From Paraphysoderma sedebokerense (lineage: Eukaryota > Blastocladiomycota > Physodermatomycetes > Physodermatales > Physodermataceae): a DNA stretch of 15,602 nt. Within the stretch, counting starts at the first letter, position 1, and each line of letters starts with the position of its first letter. The notes under the pieces were generated by a model, which was given only the letters and a program-made list of their open reading frames with translations, was not told where the DNA came from and did not search any database. Below, one piece after another: positions 10,937 through 15,602 of this stretch. Where the stretch lies: positions 1-15,602 of the forward strand of contig JAHLJZ010000171.1 of assembly GCA_025602915.1 (NCBI GenBank), read 5' to 3'. Position numbers and translations under genes: made by a program.

Positions 10937-12664
10937 ATGATGTATTCAAGGACCAATCTGAATCGCATATTCCTGCTCGCCATCATCACCTTCGTCGTCC
11001 TCACGGTATATCAATCTATTCGCAGAAGCGATGTCAGTTCAGATGGTTCGCAACCACAAACTTTCAAGCGGGTTGATAATATTCCCACTGTAATATCGCA
11101 TCCCCCGTCCGACAATCTTCCTTTTAATAGCACACCCTCATCGCACTATGATTCGCCATACATTCGCTCTGCCTTATCCTTTCAGAATGACCCGGAGTAT
11201 ATTAAGCCAGGTTCCGTGAAAGCAGCCATCGTCATTCTCTGTCGGAACTCCGAATACTCTCAACTTGTAAAAACACTGATACAGTTCGAATATGTCTTCA
11301 ACAGCAAATACAATTATCCGTACGTCTTTTTGAACGACGTTCCCTTCACCGAAGAATTCAAAAAAGGAGTACAGAAGATCACGAGAGCCCGGGTCAAGTT
11401 CGGCTTGGTTCCTAGAAGACACTGGGAATACCCAGACTGGGTCAACCAAACATATGCAAAAGAATGTAGAGATGATCTACAACGAAAGAATATAATTTAC
11501 GGAGGCTCAGAAAGCTATCGCTTCATGTACGTTTTTTGCTACTCTGCGATTGATAAAATCCCATGATATTGACGAATCCTCGCTTGTAGGTGTCGTTATT
11601 ACAGTGGATTCTTTTATAAGCATCCCCTACTACAACAAGTATGGTTTAATTTGCTTTTGTTCCGAAACTGTTCCTCGGCAACTGACAGCGCCCTTCTCTC
11701 TGTAACCGTTTACAGTATGACTATTTTTGGAGGGTTGAGCCTGGTTTGTAATATTTTGATTGAATCTGATGGAACCAGATTTTGACCTTTATTCATCACT
11801 CTCCTGTAATAGGTGTTCAATTCACCTGCAATATTAATGAGGACCCATTTTCTGTTATGGTTTGTCGTTGAATTCATCGCCTTTGTCGAATTATGTGATT
11901 GTTCATCAATGCTAACATGGATTCATTTATTCTATAACTATAGGCCTCGCGAAACAAAATATACGGCTTTACAATATCATTGTTTGAGCTCCGCGATACT
12001 ATTCCTACTCTGTGGCAGACCGTAAAGCAGTATATGAAAACGTACCCCAACGATATACCAGAGCACAATACGCTTAAATTCGCTTGGAACGAACGGAATG
12101 GAGATTATAACGGATGCCATTTCTGGACAAACTTTGAGATTGCCGATTTGAGATTCTTTAGAAGTGAAAAGTATAATCGGTTTTTTGATTATCTGGACAG
12201 TACCGGCAAGTTTTTTTACGAAAGATGGGGTGATGCTCCTGGTTTGTTAACGTCGTCAATTTGACATACTCTCGCTAGCATCAAGACTAACTGAAAACGT
12301 ATCTGTATCGCTACTGGTACTGCAGTTCATTCTATAGCGGCTGCTTTATTTCTAAACCCCGATCAAATTCACTTCTTTGAGAATATTGGGTACAAGCACG
12401 ATCCGTTTCAACACTGTCCACTTTCAATTGAAACACAAGTGGCTTCAGAATGTACTTGCGGCGCCGATGAGGTAAGTCGCCACACATGATGCGTTAATTC
12501 TCGTCTCTACTTATATATTCACCTTTTATACTGTGATTTTTTTATATGAACAGAGCTTTGACTTTAAGCCGCACTCGTGCTTACGGTGGTACTATTACGC
12601 AGTGAAACAAGCATTAAAGGGACGATTCGTTAATTGGAAAGCGGCTTTGCTCAAAGGAGAATGA
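10937..12664 (+). CDS. Golgi alpha-1,2-mannosyltransferase, GT15 (Kre2/Mnt1/Ktr) family
   Basis: Seven exons (10937-11526, 11590-11638, 11716-11743, 11813-11859, 11944-12241, 12326-12471, 12554-12664) give 422 residues. It has type II topology: a short basic N-terminus, one membrane segment (about 11-25, IFLLAIITFVVLTVY) and a Ser/Pro stem. The GT15 catalytic domain follows: KAAIVILCRNSE, YPYVFLNDVPFTEEF, FGLVPRRHWEYPDWVNQ, CRYYSGFFYKHPLL, YDYFWRVEPG (214-223), IYGFTISLFE, YNGCHFWTNFEI (293-304), FFYERWGDAPVHSIAA and IHFFENIGY. Glu303 in NFEI is at the position proposed as the nucleophile in Kre2. Family members move mannose from GDP-mannose onto O- and N-linked glycans of cell-wall and secreted proteins. 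One difference is noted: CNINEDPF (228-235), where relatives usually have C-D-x-D-Y-D-P-F. The first ATG of a MM pair was chosen; 10940 is equally possible. Confidence 0.93.
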
Positions 12665-12840
12665 TTTGAAGAAATCTTAATCTGTAAAATATATCAGCGG
12701 TTTTTTGTATTTTTGAACTAATCTTAATATACATTTGCGTTCTTGCTGATTTTCCAGTCTGGTGAAGTCTAGCACTCATATTGGATTGAATTCCACTGTA
12801 ATACAAAAACTATTAGTTGTTAGAAAATGTAAATTTTTAT
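12665..12840. other. 3' flank of the mannosyltransferase gene
   Basis: AT-rich sequence between the TGA at 12662-12664 and the first LINE remnant. It probably holds the 3' untranslated region. No gene is visible. Confidence 0.4.
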
Positions 12841-13270
12841 GGTTAGTTTTAAGAAGCAATTTTGAACCAATTTATTGTACTTGCAAAGATAAATTTAATA
12901 AAATCTCAACCATCCTTTCGGTCATTGAAGCGACTAATAAATGAGATAAGTAATACAAAGGAGACATATACATAGTGATTTGATAGACGTGGTACCATAT
13001 AAGACAGAAAAATCTATCTAGATATGTGAGATATAACATAAGGAAATATAGCAAAGCGAATAAAGACCCGCAAAGTCAGGTGTCGCTACATCGGAACATC
13101 CTCAATTCCTAATCCGTCTACCCTTCCCGCACTGATCAGATACCCCACCTTACTAAGTTATGTAAAAACTAATAATCACTATTTATACTCAGATTGATCT
13201 CTGCAAGGCTGCAGCGGTGTGGAGTAGGTGAAGTCAAAAAGAGATGTTGAGTTTTTAGTTGGTAGCGTAG
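12841..13270 (-). mobile_element. LINE remnant A: degraded, 5'-truncated 3' end
   Basis: Read on the minus strand, this ends in a tail resembling that of element C. On the plus strand both have GGTTAG then AACCAATTTATTGT or AACCAATTTTATTGTC, then matching blocks (CTCAACCA, TCATTGAA, TATAC, TAAGAC) in the same order to about 13010 and 15220. Further up, minus positions 13253-13215 encode NSTSLFDFTYSTP. This lines up with TSTSLIDFTYSTPDG near the end of C's open frame. After that the frame decays (CRDQSE then no clear stop) and upstream similarity is lost by about 13270, so the left copy is an old 5'-truncated insertion. The boundaries are approximate. Confidence 0.65.
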
Positions 13271-13480
13271 TACTGCTGACATGAAGCCACGACGGCTTTG
13301 AACGGAAGCATCGGCTTTTAAACCCCCAATGAGATATATTTAGATCTATTAATTATTACTATCTTAAATGCTCATAATCATTTTTCAATACAACTTAAAT
13401 TTAAAATATTAGTAGCAAACCTAATAAAACTGAAGTCGCCCATAGTAGATAAAAATCGAATATTCTAGCAGCTCCTGCTG
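13271..13480. other. Spacer between LINE copies A and B
   Basis: An AT-rich interval with no open frame and no similarity that I can see to the retrotransposon coding parts. It could be host sequence that received B's insertion, or decayed sequence of A. Confidence 0.4.
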
Positions 13481-13482
13481 AA

Positions 13483-13495
13483 GTTAGGTTAGGGG
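13483..13495. repeat. Telomere-like 13-nt LINE terminus, copy in B
   Basis: The plus strand reads GTTAGGTTAGGGG, which is CCCCTAACCTAAC at the 3' end of element B on the minus strand. The same 13 bases occur at 15063-15075 at the 3' end of element C. Confidence 0.85.
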
Positions 13496-13744
13496 GATCA
13501 ATGTTTATTTATTTTGTCCGTCTTACATTCAGGACAAGCCAACACACCCCGCCCCAGTGGGACCAAGTGTGTATGGAAGATACAGATATAGACGATAAAA
13601 TATGAATACAAAGAAATCCAATGAGTATGAATACAGACAACGATATGTGCTAAGGGAACTTACAAAGAAACAAATACAGGAAAAGAGAAATGAAAAAAAA
13701 AAGGCACAGGTCAACGGGATTAATTAATATCCTTCAAAAAAATT

Positions 13745-15058
13745 TCAGCGGAAGTCAAAAGCGAGCTCAACTGTCTTTTCTTCCATCGCATGGACTAAAC
13801 TAGGAATCATATGATACGCCTTTTTGTTTAGAACGTAATCAATAAAGCAGAAATTTTCATATACATCATAATTTGTAGCCTTATACTCCCAGAAATCAAG
13901 CCAAATTTGTTCTGTAACATACTGACTATTCCATCTCCAGTCAACCAATATACCACAGCGATTCATACAACTCCGCTTAAACCAATGTTCTCCCTCCTCA
14001 CTCTCCAGGTTATTGCACCGTCGCCTCACCGCGTCACCAAAATTCCAGATCCCGCGGCGCCATCTGAGTGCAAATTCTCTAGTTTTATTGTCTGTGATTC
14101 GTAGTATGGAGTCATAAGAGTACCGGTTAAAACGGCATTTCGGGGATATGTACATCGGTAAAACGGCTTTGGGGTCGCTGTAGAATACTTGCAGAGCCTG
14201 GCGAAGTATAAACGTTTTTGGTGATAGCGGCTTTGGAGGAATGGCGTTCGGATGGGTTTGAAGATAGAGTTTGAGTAGATTATGATTTTGTAATGGCCGA
14301 AGAACGGAATAGCCTTTCGGCGGAAACGGGATTGGGTACTGGTGTAGAGTGCGACCTGACACAGAGATCGGGTGAGTTGGGGGAAGATGACGGAGTCTAT
14401 GCGCCATGAAAAATGCGGCGGATTTAGCTCTGAAAGAAATTGGAGTGAGACCCAATATTGATCCATGGAGCCGTAGATTTCTTTCCTTGTGTTTGGACGG
14501 GAATATCCAGTTGATGATCGAGTTCTGGAGTTTTTCTAACGGTTTTAAGGCAAGGAACTTTGTATCTCCGCGGGAGTGACACCAACTCCAAAGCAAGGCC
14601 AGCGCAAAATCGAAGCGTGATCTTATGAAAATTTTGAAGACAGTTAATCGGATTAAGGGGGTCCAGTGATAAGAGATGGCTTTAAGAAAGTCTACATGAC
14701 GTGCCGCTTTTACTGCTACTGTTTCCACATATTGATCCCATTGAATACCGAGGGATCCAAATGGCAGGCCCAGGTATTTGTACGTAGCAACCTTTGGTAC
14801 CTCGTTTCCATCCAATAACAGCACTTCCTCTTCCAATAATCCAATCACTCCACATTTTCTAATATTCAACCGCATTTCGTTTCTTTGCGCCCAAGAAGAA
14901 ATTGTATTACACTGGATCTGGCACTCGACAATGTCATTGGAATTCGTTTTCAGATCGTCCGCAAAAGCTTGAATTGGCGGGAAGGGCGGCGGTTCAGCTA
15001 TATAGTCTGTGCGTGGGATGAATAGATCTATAAGATCATCGAGAAATACGTTAAAAAG
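13745..15058 (-). CDS. LINE reverse transcriptase, C-terminal half (5'-truncated)
   Basis: The minus-strand frame is open for 437 codons with no stop or frameshift. It starts LFNVFLDDLIDLFIPRTDY, the RT palm region before the active site. AFADDLKTN follows, with the catalytic FADD at 14965-14954. Then come IVECQIQCNTISSWAQRNEM, LNIRKCGVIGL and YKYLGLPFGS, the usual motifs after the active site and in the thumb of non-LTR reverse transcriptases. The C-terminal part holds a Cys/His-bearing segment (RRCNN...GEHWFKRSC) and CMNRCGILVDWRWNS. In these elements the protein primes reverse transcription of its RNA at nicked target DNA. No RNase H domain is visible after the RT. The endonuclease and RT motifs 0 to A are absent because the element is cut at its 5' side. 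An ATG at 14875 exists but is internal to the domain and is not a natural start. The intact frame suggests a fairly recent copy. Confidence 0.88.
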   Translation of the reverse strand, partial: LFNVFLDDLIDLFIPRTDYIAEPPPFPPIQAFADDLKTNSNDIVECQIQCNTISSWAQRNEMRLNIRKCGVIGLLEEEVLLLDGNEVPKVATYKYLGLPFGSLGIQWDQYVETVAVKAARHVDFLKAISYHWTPLIRLTVFKIFIRSRFDFALALLWSWCHSRGDTKFLALKPLEKLQNSIINWIFPSKHKERNLRLHGSILGLTPISFRAKSAAFFMAHRLRHLPPTHPISVSGRTLHQYPIPFPPKGYSVLRPLQNHNLLKLYLQTHPNAIPPKPLSPKTFILRQALQVFYSDPKAVLPMYISPKCRFNRYSYDSILRITDNKTREFALRWRRGIWNFGDAVRRRCNNLESEEGEHWFKRSCMNRCGILVDWRWNSQYVTEQIWLDFWEYKATNYDVYENFCFIDYVLNKKAYHMIPSLVHAMEEKTVELAFDFR

Positions 15059-15062
15059 AAGG

Positions 15063-15075
15063 GTTAGGTTAGGGG
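15063..15075. repeat. Telomere-like 13-nt LINE terminus, copy in C
   Basis: GTTAGGTTAGGGG on the plus strand, identical to 13483-13495, marks the 3' end of element C at the junction with element B. Confidence 0.85.
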
Positions 15076-15326
15076 AATTAAACCAATTTTATTGTCCTTG
15101 AAAAAGGTACATCGATGTGTCTCAACCACCCTAGGGATCATTGAAACAACTTATCAGAATAGTTAATACGAGAAAGGGGCGTATACAAATCGGTTCATAT
15201 ACAAGGTACTATGTAAGACTAGATAAGGAATACAACGGGAATATATATATATTTATATGACAAGGATAAACCATAACCAAAAGGTATAAAGATATCACGT
15301 CCATCACAACACGAAAATTTTAAACT

Positions 15327-15602
15327 CTATTCTACCCGCTGACCAGGGTACCTGGTCTGAGCGGATCCGTCAGGTGTGGAATATGTGAAGTCGATTAATG
15401 AAGTAGAGGTTTCGAGGATGAGTCGGATAGAATCAACCACGTCGTATCGGCAGTCGTCCAATAGCGAATCGAGGAAGGTGTAGTTCCCCTCACCGTTGAA
15501 TCGTCGCTCCTTCTCCGAATCAAACCGAGACCAAAGGAAGGCTGTGAACTGTCGGCTTTCCCATACCCATTCGTCCAAGTATCCACACCGGTCTACACAG
15601 GT
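15327..15602 (-). CDS. C-terminal end of a second LINE ORF (partial)
   Basis: Minus-strand frame open from the window edge to the stop at 15329-15327, giving 91 residues. It starts TCVDRCGYLDEWVWESRQ, which aligns with RSCMNRCGILVDWRWNSQ near the end of element B's protein. It ends TSTSLIDFTYSTPDGS, which aligns with the peptide in remnant A. So it is the extreme C-terminus of a related but clearly diverged LINE protein. The reverse transcriptase itself lies outside the window. The frame has no break in the visible part. Confidence 0.75.
   Translation of the reverse strand, partial: TCVDRCGYLDEWVWESRQFTAFLWSRFDSEKERRFNGEGNYTFLDSLLDDCRYDVVDSIRLILETSTSLIDFTYSTPDGSAQTRYPGQRVE

Larger units (their letters stand above)
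13481..15061 (-). mobile_element. LINE element B: 5'-incomplete non-LTR retrotransposon
   Basis: It spans an open reverse transcriptase frame (15058-13745) plus a 264-bp 3' untranslated tail ending at GTTAGGTTAGGGG (13483-13495, plus strand). The right boundary is exact to a few bases: the reverse transcriptase frame can be followed to LLFNVFLDDL at about 15060, and there meets the tail of element C. The 5' half of the element (endonuclease and early RT motifs) is missing here. It may lie beyond C if C inserted into B, or it may never have been copied. Confidence 0.8.
15062..15602 (-). mobile_element. LINE element C: 3' end, runs off the window
   Basis: It contains the end of a protein frame (15602-15327) and a 265-bp 3' untranslated tail that stops at 15063 with the same 13 bases as B. 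The tail directly abuts B's reverse transcriptase frame. Its tail is more like remnant A than like B, while the protein end is alignable with both. An AT run (about 15239-15258) lies within the tail. Confidence 0.78.

Noticed and set aside
13483-13495. True telomere repeat array
   Set aside because: Only two TTAGG-type units occur, at the end of a LINE tail in two places. This is an element terminus, not a telomere.
13745-14875. Host protein of 376 residues starting at the ATG at 14875
   Set aside because: The frame continues upstream through FADD and other reverse transcriptase motifs, so the ATG is internal to a LINE protein.
15239-15258. AT microsatellite
   Set aside because: Short imperfect AT run within a LINE tail, unremarkable in AT-rich DNA.

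Overview
The window looks like nuclear DNA of an intron-rich, fairly AT-rich early-diverging filamentous fungus, Mucoromycota or Glomeromycotina-like. Two gene families are fungal in character: an End3-type EH-domain endocytosis protein and a GT15 (Kre2/Mnt1/Ktr) mannosyltransferase. The mitochondrial rRNA methyltransferase and the DUF2045/KIAA0930 protein resemble animal proteins more than their ascomycete counterparts, which is why I place it among early-diverging fungi. That placement is an inference. All five complete host genes are split by short GT-AG introns of about 63 to 203 nt, and every exon model below keeps frame from ATG to stop.

Layout. Positions 1-195 hold the last coding exon of an unidentified plus-strand gene. 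A 1.46 kb AT-rich gap follows. END3 lies at 3440-1655 on the minus strand. A 383-bp divergent intergenic region carrying a 20-bp tandem repeat separates it from a TFB1M-type methyltransferase at 3824-5556 (+). A KIAA0930/DUF2045 homologue follows at 5793-7581 (+), with a small possibly coding stretch just behind it (7603-7804). Convergent to it is an RNF115/RNF126-type RING-H2 E3 ligase at 10035-8392 (-). About 0.9 kb further on, divergently oriented, is the GT15 mannosyltransferase at 10937-12664 (+).

From about 12.84 kb to the right edge the window is retrotransposon-derived. Three non-LTR (LINE) 3' ends lie head to tail on the minus strand: A, an old 5'-truncated remnant; B, with an unbroken 437-codon reading frame that contains the reverse transcriptase FADD motif; and C, whose 3' tail abuts B's reverse transcriptase frame and which runs off the window. 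B and C share an identical 13-nt telomere-like terminus (GTTAGGTTAGGGG on the plus strand).

The host genes do not form a pathway. They cover endocytosis, mitoribosome biogenesis, cytosolic ubiquitination, cell-wall/Golgi glycosylation and one protein of unknown function. I found no tRNA, rRNA, CRISPR array or bacterial-type operon.
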